From positions 484,995-548,994 of the forward strand of contig NZ_FMDM01000002.1 in NCBI RefSeq assembly GCF_900090105.1: 64,000 nt of DNA. Direction: 5' to 3'. This DNA is from Micromonospora humi. Lineage in GTDB: Bacteria; Actinomycetota; Actinomycetes; Mycobacteriales; Micromonosporaceae. Below are positions 7,734-15,725 of this stretch, piece after piece. Position 1 is the stretch's first letter; each line of letters opens with the position of its first letter. Under the pieces are notes generated by a model that was not told the origin of the DNA, did not search any database, and was given only the letters and a program-made list of their open reading frames with translations. The translations under genes and the position numbers were made by a program.

Positions 7734-8549
7734 ATGATCGAGGTGGACTTCGACGCCCACGAGCGGTCCCGCTGGACCGGTCGCGCGCGGGCGTACCGGC
7801 GCAGCTTCGGCCGGCTCTGCGCGTACCCCACCGGGGCGCTGCTGGACGCGGCGGCGGTGCGGGCCGGACGGCGGGTGATCGACGTCGGCACCGGGCCGGG
7901 GACCGTCGCGGCCGCGGCGCTGGCCCGCGGCGCGCGGGTGGTGGCGGTCGACGCCGAGCCGGGCATGCTCGCGGCGGCGCGGCGCACCGCGACGGGTGCC
8001 GGGTTGGTCGGCGGCGCGCTGCCGCGACTGCCGTTCCCGGACGCCCGGTTCGACGCCGCGGTGGCCAACTTCGTGCTCAACCATGTGGGTGACCCGGCGG
8101 CCGCGCTCGCCGAGCTGCGCCGCCTGGTACGGCCTGGTGGGCGGGTGGCGGTGACGCTCTGGCCGTTCCCGCATCCGCCGTTGCAGCGGCTGTGGCGGGA
8201 GGCGATCGACGCCGCCGACGTGGTGCCACCGACGGACCTGCCCCGGTTGGCGCCCGAACGGGACTTCCCGCGCACCGAGGAGGGCGTGACCGGGCTGCTG
8301 AGCGCCGCCGGGCTGAGCGACGCCGGGTGCGCCACCGTGAGCTGGACCCACCGCGCCGACCCGGCGGACTGGTGGGCCGGTCCGGCTGCCGGGATCGGCG
8401 CGGTCGGGCTGGTCGTGCAGCGGCAGGCGCCTGCCGTGCGGGCCCGCATCCGTCAGGAGTACGACCGGCTGACCGCCGGTTGCCGTACCACCGACGGGAT
8501 GTTGGCGCTGCCCACCGCCGCGCTTCTGGGCGCCGCCACGGTGCCGTGA
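7734..8549 (+). CDS. Class I SAM-dependent methyltransferase
   Basis: This 271-residue protein has a Rossmann SAM-binding core: motif I VIDVGTGPGTVAA (about residues 49-60), the acidic end of strand 2 in VVAVDAEPGML, and the UbiE/BioC-like FDAAVANFVLNHVGDPAAAL region. LRRLVRPGGRVAVTLWP is the strand-5 motif. The methyl acceptor cannot be predicted; the C-terminal part (DWWAGPAAGIGAVG onward) is the acceptor-specific region. Start ATG 7734 has a -10 box 7 nt upstream. It stands alone on the plus strand, followed by a convergent small gene. Confidence 0.88.
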   Translation: MIEVDFDAHERSRWTGRARAYRRSFGRLCAYPTGALLDAAAVRAGRRVIDVGTGPGTVAAAALARGARVVAVDAEPGMLAAARRTATGAGLVGGALPRLPFPDARFDAAVANFVLNHVGDPAAALAELRRLVRPGGRVAVTLWPFPHPPLQRLWREAIDAADVVPPTDLPRLAPERDFPRTEEGVTGLLSAAGLSDAGCATVSWTHRADPADWWAGPAAGIGAVGLVVQRQAPAVRARIRQEYDRLTAGCRTTDGMLALPTAALLGAATVP

Positions 8550-8561
8550 TCCGCCCGGGGG

Positions 8562-8741
8562 CTAGTCCAGCCCGCGCATGATGTGCGGCTCACCGTCGTC
8601 GTCACCGAAGCAGCGGTGCAGCACCTGGGCGCGGGCCCACAGGTCCAGGCTGCTCGGCGGCCCGACCGACGCGGGCCGGGGCGGCGCGGTCAGCACGGGC
8701 GTCCGCTCGGGCGGCACCTTCGTCGTCACCTGGTCGGCCAT
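8562..8741 (-). CDS. Small hypothetical protein, 59 residues
   Basis: The reading frame MADQVTTKVPPE...IMRGLD is preceded by AAAGGGGCGGGAG, a good ribosome site directly before ATG 8739-8741. The N-terminal half is Pro/Arg-rich and probably disordered; the middle LDLWARAQVLHRCF looks like one amphipathic helix; the tail is acidic (GDDDGEPHIM). No family is recognised, though short proteins ending this way are frequent in actinomycetes. It is convergent with the methyltransferase, with 12 bp between stops. Confidence rests on the ribosome site and sensible composition. Confidence 0.55.
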   Translation of the reverse strand: MADQVTTKVPPERTPVLTAPPRPASVGPPSSLDLWARAQVLHRCFGDDDGEPHIMRGLD

Positions 8742-9016
8742 CTCCCGCCCCTTTCGTCGTACCCATGCTCGCCCTGGGGCGTCTCCGCCGCGTCAACGGG
8801 ACGGCGCGGGTGGGGACGCGGCGCTCGGTGTGCCGGCGTCGGCCGTACTCCGGACGGTAGCCCGCCGGGCCGGGCGACACACCCCTTATTCCGGACCCCG
8901 TAGCAGGTAGTGGAGGGATGGTCAGCAGATGTTCACGCAAGTCGAACTGGACCATTACTTCCAAGTCTGTCTATATGGAGGCCAGGTAAGCGCCAATCCC
9001 GTTCGGATGGAGTCCC

Positions 9017-9676
9017 ATGTCCCGCACCCTGCGCGTCACGGCCACCAGCCTCGCCGCGATCGTGGCCGGCACCCTCGGCCTCGCCCAGCCCGCCCCCGCC
9101 GCCGGCTACTCCGCCCCACTCACCACCGCGGTCGCCGGCCTGTCCGTCGCCACCGAGGTCCGCACCGGCTACAGCCGGGACCTGTTCCCGCACTGGATCG
9201 ACGCGGACGGCGACGGCTGCAACACCCGTAACGAGGTGCTCTACGCCGAGGCCACCACGAAGCCGACGATCACCGGCACCTGCACCCTCTCCGGCGGCCG
9301 CTGGTACTCCTACTACGACAACGCCACCTGGACCGCCACCGGTGACGTGGACATCGACCACATGGTCCCGCTCGCCGAGGCCTGGGACTCCGGCGCGCGG
9401 ACCTGGTCCACCAGCCGCCGCCAGGCGTACGCGAACGACCTGGGCGACGCGCGCGCCCTGGCCGCGGTGACTGACAACGTCAACCAGGCCAAGGGCGACC
9501 AGGACCCGGCGACCTGGCTGCCGCCCTACGCCTCCGCCCGCTGCCGCTACGTCGGCGAGTGGGTGGCGGTGAAGATCCGCTGGCGGCTGACCGTCGACAA
9601 CGCGGAGAAGAACGCGCTGACCAGTTGGGCGAACAACTGCCCGGCCGCCACCGTCTCGGTCACCTACGCCTACTGA
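9017..9676 (+). CDS. Secreted HNH-type nuclease (DUF1524 family)
   Basis: This is a 219-residue exported protein. Residues 1-29 are a classic signal peptide (MSRTLRV... AQPAPAA). The mature domain has the DIDHMVPLAEAWDSGA motif with the conserved Asp-His catalytic pair, then YANDL, a region ending TDNVNQAKGDQDPATWLPP, and Cys residues (GCNTR, GTCTL, ARCRY, NNCPA) that may form disulfides. These features match the secreted HNH/endonuclease family widespread in Streptomyces and relatives, which may scavenge extracellular nucleic acid. ATG 9017 is preceded by GGAGTCCC. No adjacent immunity gene is evident, consistent with export. Confidence 0.88.
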   Translation: MSRTLRVTATSLAAIVAGTLGLAQPAPAAGYSAPLTTAVAGLSVATEVRTGYSRDLFPHWIDADGDGCNTRNEVLYAEATTKPTITGTCTLSGGRWYSYYDNATWTATGDVDIDHMVPLAEAWDSGARTWSTSRRQAYANDLGDARALAAVTDNVNQAKGDQDPATWLPPYASARCRYVGEWVAVKIRWRLTVDNAEKNALTSWANNCPAATVSVTYAY

Positions 9677-9685
9677 GCCCCCGAT

Positions 9686-9712
9686 GCCTGAGCCCCGGAC
9701 CGGGGCTCAGGC
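9686..9712. terminator. Shared hairpin between convergent nuclease and MarR genes
   Basis: GCCTGAGCCCCG pairs perfectly with CGGGGCTCAGGC over a three-base loop (12-bp stem). It lies just past the nuclease stop and includes the MarR stop codon, so it can serve both genes. Confidence 0.75.
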
Positions 9713-10123
9713 GTCCGCCACGGCGAGCACGCGGCGCAGCAGGGCGAGCAGGTCGGCGCGGTCGGCCGCGGGCAGCCCGGCGTAGCAGTGCTCCAGCACC
9801 TCGTCGGCCACCCGGTGACCAGCCTCCAGCACGCGCCGCCCAGCGGGCGTCAGGTGGTGCGGGATGCGCCGGCCGCGCCCGGCGCGCCGCTCCACCAGCC
9901 CCTGGGCGACGAGCCGCCCGGCGAGCGCGCCGAAGGCCTGCTCGGTCTGGAACGTCGCGGCGGCGAGTTCGCGCGCCGACGCGCCGGGCGCCCGGTCGAC
10001 CGCCCGCAGGGCGTCCCACCGGGCGAGCGTCGTGCCGACCGCGATCAGGCCGGTCTCCAGCGCCCGGTGCTGCCGGTACTGGACCTGCTTGACCGTCCGG
10101 GCGAGCTGTTGCAGTTCGTGCAC
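9707..10123 (-). CDS. MarR-family transcriptional regulator
   Basis: This 138-residue winged-helix protein has the MarR layout: N-terminal dimer helix (LQQLARTVKQVQYRQHRALETGL), recognition helix region GASARELAAATFQTEQAFGALAGRLV, wing with RRAGRGRRIPHHLTPAGRRVL and C-terminal dimer helices. It is divergent from the alpha/beta hydrolase at 10186, with 62 bp between the starts. That spacer contains the gapped palindrome TAAGGTTCCTTA, so it probably represses that hydrolase and itself (inference). The ligand is unknown. Its 3' end lies in the terminator hairpin shared with the nuclease. Confidence 0.88.
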   Translation of the reverse strand: MHELQQLARTVKQVQYRQHRALETGLIAVGTTLARWDALRAVDRAPGASARELAAATFQTEQAFGALAGRLVAQGLVERRAGRGRRIPHHLTPAGRRVLEAGHRVADEVLEHCYAGLPAADRADLLALLRRVLAVADA

Positions 10124-10159
10124 CCACCCATCCTAACCCGTCAACTCAACTAGCTTAAA

Positions 10160-10171
10160 TAAGGTTCCTTA
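10160..10171. promoter_or_regulatory. Candidate MarR operator TAAGGTTCCTTA
   Basis: Arms TAAGG and CCTTA flank TT in the divergent spacer between the MarR gene and the hydrolase. It lies immediately upstream of the hydrolase -10 box, where a bound repressor would block transcription. Confidence 0.45.
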
Positions 10172-10173
10172 GT

Positions 10174-10179
10174 TAGGGT
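10174..10179 (+). promoter_or_regulatory. -10 box TAGGGT for a leaderless start
   Basis: TAGGGT lies 6 nt before ATG 10186 of the hydrolase, directly downstream of the candidate MarR operator. Confidence 0.5.
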
Positions 10180-10185
10180 GATGGC

Positions 10186-11007
10186 ATGACGTTCCTCGCG
10201 GGCCACCCCGACCTCACCCTGACCGTCTCCGAGACCGGCCACGGCCGCCCCGTCCTGCTCCTGCACGGCGGCGGCGGACCGGCCACGGTGGGCGTCCTCG
10301 GCCAGCACCTGGCCCGGCGCGCACACACCCTCACCCCGGTGCACCCCGGCTGGGACGGCACCGACCGGCCCGCCTGGCTCACCGGCATCGACGACCTCGC
10401 CCTGACCTACCTGCACCTGCTGCACGATCGCGGGCTGCGTGACGTGCTGGTCGTCGGCTCCTCCCTCGGTGGCTGGATCGCCGCCGAGATGGCCGTGCGG
10501 GACACCGCCGGCCTGATCACCGGCCTGGTCCTCGTCGACGCGGTCGGCATCGACGTGCCCGGCGAACCCATCCAGGACTTCTTCGCCCTCGACCCGAACA
10601 GCCTGGCCGAGCACACCTGGCACGACCCCGACCGGTTCCGCGTCGACCCGGCGGCCGTCGCACCGGAGCAGCAGGCCCGGCAGGCGGCCAACCGCGAGAC
10701 CATGCGGGTGCTCGTCGGCGACCCCTACATGCACGACCCGAAGCTGCGCCGCCGCCTGGCCCGGGTACGCGTGCCCGCCCTGCTGCTCTGGGGCGAGAGC
10801 GACCGCATCGTCACCCCCGCCTACGGCGCGGCGTACGCGGCGGCGCTCGGCGACGGCCGGCTGACGCTCGTGCCGGAGGCCGGGCACCTGCCGCACGTGG
10901 AGAACCCGACCGCGACGCTGTCGCACCTGGACGCGTGGCTCGACCGGCAGCAGGACGCGCGCGCCTTGCATCCGGTACCCCGGTACAGCCCTACCGTCGA
11001 GGCATGA
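10186..11007 (+). CDS. Alpha/beta hydrolase
   Basis: This 273-residue enzyme has the alpha/beta-hydrolase triad: oxyanion/HG motif LLLHGGGG near 25-31, nucleophile Ser93 in GSSLGG (91-96), an acidic residue in LLWGESDRIV (about 206), and His in PEAGHLPHVENP (about 233). The closest architecture is the epoxide hydrolase/haloperoxidase-like esterase group; the substrate is unknown. Divergence from a MarR regulator suggests induction by an aromatic or phenolic compound (inference). The last codons overlap the start of the next gene, and a second -10 box lies inside its 3' end. Confidence 0.88.
   Translation: MTFLAGHPDLTLTVSETGHGRPVLLLHGGGGPATVGVLGQHLARRAHTLTPVHPGWDGTDRPAWLTGIDDLALTYLHLLHDRGLRDVLVVGSSLGGWIAAEMAVRDTAGLITGLVLVDAVGIDVPGEPIQDFFALDPNSLAEHTWHDPDRFRVDPAAVAPEQQARQAANRETMRVLVGDPYMHDPKLRRRLARVRVPALLLWGESDRIVTPAYGAAYAAALGDGRLTLVPEAGHLPHVENPTATLSHLDAWLDRQQDARALHPVPRYSPTVEA
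10992..10997 (+). promoter_or_regulatory. Internal -10 box TACCGT
   Basis: TACCGT lies 6 nt before ATG 11004 and inside the last codons of the hydrolase gene. It could drive a separate leaderless transcript for the Cys-rich protein and MerR regulator. Confidence 0.4.
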
Positions 11008-11333
11008 CCGAACGTGACTGGGTGCCCGAGGCCTGCACCCTGCCGACCACCGAACGGCCGCGGCGACTCGCCGAGTTCGACCGGCTGTTCCACGACGCCG
11101 TCCACCACACCGACCGGGTGTCGGCCCGACACCTGCGGCTGCGCCTCGACGGCGCCGCCGAACCGCTCGCCCGGGACCTGATCGCCCGGGAGTCGGCGTG
11201 CTGCTCCTTCTTCACGTTCGACCTCGCCCGACCGGACGGCGCCACGCTGACGCTCGACGTCCGGGTGCCGCCCGCCCACGTCGACGTGCTCGACGCCCTC
11301 GCCGAGCGGGCCGCGCCCGCGCCCCGACCGTGA
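11004..11333 (+). CDS. Small Cys-pair protein upstream of MerR
   Basis: This is a 109-residue soluble protein. Its hallmark is a vicinal Cys pair at residues 66-67 in ARESACCSFF, with another Cys at 11; the rest is a ferredoxin-like alternation of charged helices and strands (ATLTLDVRVPPAHVDVLDAL). I recall similar short proteins with a conserved Glu-x-x-Cys-Cys-x-Phe segment next to metal-responsive MerR genes, but I cannot name the family with certainty. It overlaps the hydrolase stop by four bases and its own stop overlaps the MerR GTG, so all three can be translated as one unit. A role in thiol or metal handling is inferred from context. Confidence 0.7.
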   Translation: MTERDWVPEACTLPTTERPRRLAEFDRLFHDAVHHTDRVSARHLRLRLDGAAEPLARDLIARESACCSFFTFDLARPDGATLTLDVRVPPAHVDVLDALAERAAPAPRP

Positions 11334-11767
11334 CCAGTCTGCGCACCGGCCAGCTCGCCGACGCGGCCGGGGTGAACGTGCAGACACTGCGCTACTACGA
11401 ACGCCGAGGGCTGCTCGACGCGCCGCGGCGCTCCCCGGGCGGGCACCGGCTCTACCCGGCCGAGGCCGTCACGCTGCTGCGGGTGGTCAAGACCGCGCAA
11501 CGCCTCGGGTTCACCCTCGCCGAGGTCGCCGAACTGCTCGACGCCGGCCGGCACCGGCACCGCCGCGGCACCGGCCTGCGGGCCCGCGCCCGGGAGAAGC
11601 TCGCCGAGGTGGAGCAGCGGCTGGCCGACCTCACCGTCATCCGCGACACGCTGCGGACCGCGATCTCGGCCGGCTGCGACGACCTGATCTCCTGCGCGGA
11701 CAGTTCCCGCTGCCCGCTGCCGTTCGCCGAACTCGCCGGGTGGACCGACCGTGCCGCACCTCGCTGA
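11330..11767 (+). CDS. MerR-family regulator with C-terminal Cys triad
   Basis: This 145-residue protein begins with the MerR helix-turn-helix (LRTGQLADAAGVNVQTLRYYERRGLL) and wing (PGGHRLYPAEAVTLLRVV), then a long dimerisation helix. The tail carries three Cys at regular six-residue spacing (116, 122, 128; GCDD, SCAD, RCPLPF), a likely metal or thiol sensor site. Canonical MerR mercury sensors use three Cys but at other positions, so the effector here is uncertain. It is translationally coupled to the Cys-pair protein. The expected operator would lie between a -35 and -10 separated by 19-20 bp; none is obvious upstream of 11004. Confidence 0.85.
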   Translation: MTSLRTGQLADAAGVNVQTLRYYERRGLLDAPRRSPGGHRLYPAEAVTLLRVVKTAQRLGFTLAEVAELLDAGRHRHRRGTGLRARAREKLAEVEQRLADLTVIRDTLRTAISAGCDDLISCADSSRCPLPFAELAGWTDRAAPR

Positions 11768-11901
11768 CCGGCAGCGCCGCCGGTTGCCCACCGGCCCGGC
11801 CGCGCTCACCGGCCCGTCCCGGTGGGCCGCGCGGCGCGGCCACCGCGCCGGCCGCGCGGGCGGCGACCGCGTCGGCCGCACCGCCGACAAGATCGTCACG
11901 G

Positions 11902-11907
11902 TACGGT
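11902..11907 (+). promoter_or_regulatory. -10 box TACGGT for a leaderless start
   Basis: TACGGT lies 7 nt before ATG 11915, supporting that start over the in-frame alternative 93 bp upstream. Confidence 0.5.
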
Positions 11908-11914
11908 CGGACGC

Positions 11915-12250
11915 ATGACGGTCGCCCGCTCGATCCTGCTGTTCCTGGTCGCCGCGCTGGCCGAGATCGGCGGCGCCTGGCTGGTCTGGCAGGGCTGGCG
12001 CGAGAACCGTGGCCTGCTCTGGGTCGCGGGCGGGATCATCGCGCTGGGCGTCTACGGCTTCGTGGCCACGTTCCAGCCCGACCCGAACTTCGGGCGCATC
12101 CTCGCCGCCTACGGCGGCATCTTCGTCGCCGGGTCGCTGGCCTGGGGCATGCTCGTCGACAAGTTCCGGCCCGACCGCTACGACCTCGTCGGCGCGGCCA
12201 TCTGCCTGGTCGGCGTCGCGGTCATCATGTACGCGCCGCGCGCGAGCTGA
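11915..12250 (+). CDS. YnfA/UPF0060-family small membrane protein
   Basis: This 111-residue protein has four hydrophobic helices ([78 protein letters not shown]), as in UPF0060/YnfA, which belongs to the small multidrug-resistance-like superfamily. Family signatures [11 protein letters not shown] and AYGGIFV are present. Efflux has been proposed for relatives, but the physiological substrate is not settled. The preceding 147 bp after MerR hold no gene. It lies six bases before the next hydrolase start, so the two are likely co-transcribed. Confidence 0.88.
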   Translation: MTVARSILLFLVAALAEIGGAWLVWQGWRENRGLLWVAGGIIALGVYGFVATFQPDPNFGRILAAYGGIFVAGSLAWGMLVDKFRPDRYDLVGAAICLVGVAVIMYAPRAS

Positions 12251-12255
12251 CCACG

Positions 12256-13185
12256 GTGCTGTTCCTTCCGGAGAGCGAGGAGCTGTCGTTCCGTCACGGC
12301 GACGACGTGCTGGTCGGCGACCTGGTCCGGCCGCCCTGGCCGGGGCCGTACCCGGCGGTGGTCTTCGTCGAGGGCTCCGGCCCCGGCGGGCGTGACCAGC
12401 GGGACTGGCAGACCCGGCTCGCCGCCGCCGGCTTCGCCAGCCTCGCCTACGACAAGCCCGGTTCCGGGGCCTCCACCGGCGACTGGACCCGGCAGAGCCT
12501 GACCGATCGGGCCGGCGAGACGCTGGCCGCGGTGGGTGCCCTGCGGGCACGGCCGGCCATCGGGTCACGTCCGGCCGCGTTGATCGGCCACAGCCAGGGC
12601 GGCTGGGTGGCGCCACTCGCCGCCTCCCTCTCCCCCGCCGCCGTCGCCGCCGTGGTCACCGTGTCCGGCCCGGGCGTCGGGGTGATGGGCCAGGAGGAGT
12701 ACCGGCTGCGGCGCCAACTCCCCGAGTCGGGCTTCACCGACGGCGACGCCGAACAGGCGCTGGCGCTGCTGCACGAGCAGATCGACCGGGTGCGGGCCGG
12801 CGACACCCCGGCCGCGGTGCACGCCGCGCAGGCCCGATGGCACGCAGCGCCCTGGTACCCGCTGCTCGCGGGCACCTCACCCGCGTCGATCGCCTTCCTC
12901 GCCGGCATCGCCGACCACGACCCGGAGCCGGCGCTCGCCACCCTGCGCTGCCCGTTGCTGGCGATCTTCGGCGCCGAGGACGTGCAGGTCCCGGTCGAGG
13001 CCAGCGTGCGCGCCCTGGACCGGATCCTCGGCGGCGCCGGGCACCCCGACCACACGATCGTGGTGTTTCCGGAGGCCGACCACGGCATCCGGGTGCGGAG
13101 CGTGCGGGCGCCCGGCTTCGACGAACTGGTGGTGACCTGGCTCCAGCGCCGACTGTCCGCGCCGCCCCGGCCCGAAGGTCCGTGA
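12256..13185 (+). CDS. Alpha/beta hydrolase (dienelactone/BAAT-like esterase)
   Basis: This 309-residue soluble hydrolase has an N-terminal strand region (LSFRHGDDVLVGDLVRP) and a glycine-rich oxyanion loop VEGSGPGGRDQRD. The nucleophile Ser is in ALIGHSQGGWVAP, the acid in AIFGAEDVQVP, and the catalytic His in FPEADHGIRV. The oxyanion loop followed by a helical cap resembles peptidase-S9/dienelactone-hydrolase-like esterases. GTG 12256 is chosen because it follows the YnfA gene by five bases and the conserved fold begins there; the frame stays open upstream but overlaps YnfA. Substrate unknown. Confidence 0.85.
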   Translation: MLFLPESEELSFRHGDDVLVGDLVRPPWPGPYPAVVFVEGSGPGGRDQRDWQTRLAAAGFASLAYDKPGSGASTGDWTRQSLTDRAGETLAAVGALRARPAIGSRPAALIGHSQGGWVAPLAASLSPAAVAAVVTVSGPGVGVMGQEEYRLRRQLPESGFTDGDAEQALALLHEQIDRVRAGDTPAAVHAAQARWHAAPWYPLLAGTSPASIAFLAGIADHDPEPALATLRCPLLAIFGAEDVQVPVEASVRALDRILGGAGHPDHTIVVFPEADHGIRVRSVRAPGFDELVVTWLQRRLSAPPRPEGP

Positions 13186-13260
13186 GATGCGCACGCCGAT
13201 CCGGCACCGGTCGGCTCGGCGCCGGGCCGGACGGCCGCCCCTCCCCCGCCGGGGCGTAGG

Positions 13261-14763
13261 TCAGCACGAGGCGGGCGGGACGCTCTGCTCGTACTGGAAG
13301 ACGTTGTGCGGGTCGTAGACGGCCTTGATCCGGCGGAGACGCTCGACGTTCGGCCCCCAGTAGGCGGTCTCCCACTCCTGCATGCCGATGTTGGGCACGT
13401 TGACGTAGGCACCGTCCACGTAAGGGCGCAGCGCCTGGCTGAACTCGGCGATCCACGCCTGGGCGGCCGGGGTGAGGGCGTCGCCGCTGTCCGGCACGCC
13501 CCGGGTCCCCCAGCCGGCGCCCGGCTCGGAGTAGAAGATCGCGTCGCGGTGCGGGAACGCCGAGCCGCCGACCGGCTGCCTCGCCTGCGCGCCGACGCCG
13601 AAGGCCTGGGTGAAGAAGTTGCTGGCGTCGGTGGGCGCGACCGCCATGAACGAGCGGATGATCTCGATCGCCTCGGGCGGGAACGGCCGGCGGGCGAACT
13701 GCGAGAAGAACTTCCAGTTCGCGGGCTCGTCCTGGGTCGGGACCTGGAACCCGGCGTAGATCTCCCCCCAGCCGCCGATCTGCACGGTGACCTGCGGGCT
13801 GCCGACCGCCAGGACCGGTGCCAGCAGCCTCCGCGCCTCCGCCTCGGTGCCCTCGGCGAGCACGCCGAACAGCAGGATCTGCGACTTGTGGATCTCCAGC
13901 TGGGAGCCGAGGCGCACGTCGGTGAACGGCGCGGTGCGCTGCCAACTGTCGAACACCTCCCGCAGGTCGCCCAGGCCCGACCAGGTCGCCTGCAGATAGG
14001 CCACACCGCGCAGCGGCGCCACCCGGTAGGTCAGCGAGGTGACGATGCCGAAGTTGCCGTTGCCCGCGCCACGCAACGCCCAGAGCAGGTCCCGACGGTT
14101 CCGCAGGTCCACCTGGACCGCCTTGGCGCCGTTCGCCCCGGACGCGACGACGACCTCCGCGCCGATCAGGTTGTCGCAGGCCATCCCGAGCCAGCGGGTG
14201 AGGAACCCGAAGCCACCCCCGAGCGTCGCGCCGGACAGGCCCACGCTTCCCTCCGTACCGGTCGTCACCGCGAGGCCCTGCTGGGCGAGCGCGGTGACCG
14301 CCTCCAGCTGGTTGAGCCCGGCGCCGACCCGCGCGGTGAGCGCGGCCCGGTCGATGTCGGCCGACTTCAGCTCGCTGACGTCGATGACGATCCCGTTGTC
14401 CACGTTCGACCAGCCCTCCAGGCTGTGCCGGCCGCTGCGCACCCGCAGCGCGACGTCGTTCTGCCGGGACCAGGCGAGCGCGTTCACCACGTCCTGGGTG
14501 TTCTGCGCGAACACGATGACCAGCGGGTTGCGGACGAACAGCTCGTCCCAGCCGAGACTCGCGGACGGATAGTCGGGATCACCGAAACGCACGATCCGGC
14601 CGGTCAGCTCCGCCGGCGGGCACTCGGCCCAGATCGGTGCCCCCGAGCCGTCGGTGCCGGTGGCGGCCTGGGCGGCCCCGGCGAGCACCGCCGGCGCGAC
14701 GACCGCCCCGGCGCCGACGGCCGCCGTGGCCTGCAGCAGGGTGCGTCGGGAGATGTCGGGCAT
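13261..14763 (-). CDS. Tat-exported FAD-binding oxidoreductase (berberine-bridge type)
   Basis: This 500-residue enzyme starts with a Tat signal (SRRTLLQ, then a hydrophobic stretch ending near residue 34). The FAD_binding_4 domain contains GRHSLEGWS, where His is the usual site of 8-alpha-histidyl FAD. GMACDNLIGAE supplies the Cys for the second, 6-S-cysteinyl, link, so bicovalent FAD is expected. The C-terminal BBE motif ends with YWGPNVERLRRIKAVYDPHNVF. Relatives oxidise sugars, oligosaccharides or alkaloid-like amines with O2; the substrate is not deducible. It converges on the hydrolase gene at 12256 and sits alone. Confidence 0.9.
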   Translation of the reverse strand: MPDISRRTLLQATAAVGAGAVVAPAVLAGAAQAATGTDGSGAPIWAECPPAELTGRIVRFGDPDYPSASLGWDELFVRNPLVIVFAQNTQDVVNALAWSRQNDVALRVRSGRHSLEGWSNVDNGIVIDVSELKSADIDRAALTARVGAGLNQLEAVTALAQQGLAVTTGTEGSVGLSGATLGGGFGFLTRWLGMACDNLIGAEVVVASGANGAKAVQVDLRNRRDLLWALRGAGNGNFGIVTSLTYRVAPLRGVAYLQATWSGLGDLREVFDSWQRTAPFTDVRLGSQLEIHKSQILLFGVLAEGTEAEARRLLAPVLAVGSPQVTVQIGGWGEIYAGFQVPTQDEPANWKFFSQFARRPFPPEAIEIIRSFMAVAPTDASNFFTQAFGVGAQARQPVGGSAFPHRDAIFYSEPGAGWGTRGVPDSGDALTPAAQAWIAEFSQALRPYVDGAYVNVPNIGMQEWETAYWGPNVERLRRIKAVYDPHNVFQYEQSVPPASC

Positions 14764-15052
14764 GGTCGTCGCCTCTCGGTCGGGTCACACCGGGCTCGGA
14801 CGGACGTCGGAGCTCGCCGGCGTGCGATCCTCACGCTAAGACCGGACACTTCTTCACATAAGCGAAAGAGAAGGCCGAAACCCGTCCGAGTGACCGACCC
14901 GGTCAGGTGCCCAGGCCGGACGCGCGAGGACGCGCCAGACGTCGGTGCCTCGGCCAGGCGGGCGCGTTCCGGCCAGCCCCTGTCCGCTGCTCGACTATCG
15001 GGTATCGGGCAGCCGACCCGTTCGGGCGCCGCACCTCCCCCTGAATTGAGGG

Positions 15053-15637
15053 GTGACCCAGCAGAGCGAGCGCGGTAAGGAACAGCCGACGGCGTCCCCG
15101 GTGACGATTTCCGAGCAAGGGCTCCTGGCCCTGGCCAGCCAGCGGACTCCCCTGTCCATCCCAGAGGCGCTGTTAGCCTTCCGAGAGCTGGTATCCGCCG
15201 ACATGGAATGGGCGGACTCGCGGAAGACGCGGTTCCGCCGTCGATCGACGTGGTCGAAGGGCCTGTCGCTCGCGCTGACGGCCTTGTCGACGGTGGTCCT
15301 GGGGATCCCGCAGATCCCCGCCAACGCATCGATCGCGCTGCCGATGGTCGCAGTGGTGACGCTGCTGGGATCGCTCGAACTGTTCCACAACTGGCGATCG
15401 CGGTGGATCTCGATGGAGGAGACGCGCTACCGCCTCAACCGTCTGCGCGACGAGATCGACTACCTCCTTGTGACCACCTCGCCGGACAAGATCACCCGTG
15501 AGCACATGGATCGGTTCTTCGCGGATCAGCAACAGATCTGGGCGGACGTCAGCCGTCAGTGGGTGGAATTCAGGCGGTACGGCGACGCCCAACAGGCCGC
15601 GGTGGCGCTGCTTCCCAACCCGCATGCTCGCTCATAG
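15053..15637 (+). CDS. SLATT/DUF4231-type two-helix membrane protein
   Basis: This is a 194-residue protein with an amphipathic N-terminal part, two adjacent transmembrane helices (about 70-87 and 92-111) separated by a Pro-containing turn, then a long conserved helix RWISMEETRYRLNRLRDEIDYLL and a C-terminal helical segment. This matches the SLATT superfamily, described as membrane effectors often encoded beside nucleotide-generating enzymes in defence systems. Here it is solitary. Its base composition is visibly lower in GC than its neighbours and codon 41 is TTA (15173-15175), rare in this genome context; both suggest recent acquisition. The start is GTG 15053, after TTGAGGG. Confidence 0.75.
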   Translation: MTQQSERGKEQPTASPVTISEQGLLALASQRTPLSIPEALLAFRELVSADMEWADSRKTRFRRRSTWSKGLSLALTALSTVVLGIPQIPANASIALPMVAVVTLLGSLELFHNWRSRWISMEETRYRLNRLRDEIDYLLVTTSPDKITREHMDRFFADQQQIWADVSRQWVEFRRYGDAQQAAVALLPNPHARS

Positions 15638-15712
15638 TCGCCCGCTACGCGGAGGGCGGCCGCGCCACGGCACCTACTCAGAAGATCGAGGGCCCCGGCG
15701 AACGCGGGCTCC

Positions 15713-15718
15713 TAGAGT
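15713..15718 (+). promoter_or_regulatory. -10 box TAGAGT before a mini-ORF
   Basis: TAGAGT lies 7 nt ahead of ATG 15726, the same geometry as other leaderless starts in the window. Confidence 0.35.
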
Positions 15719-15725
15719 TCGCCCC

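Noticed and set aside
9017..9676. Toxin of a contact-dependent or polymorphic toxin system
   Set aside because: The HNH protein has a simple signal peptide, no repeat or trafficking region, and no adjacent immunity gene; it is better seen as a secreted nuclease.
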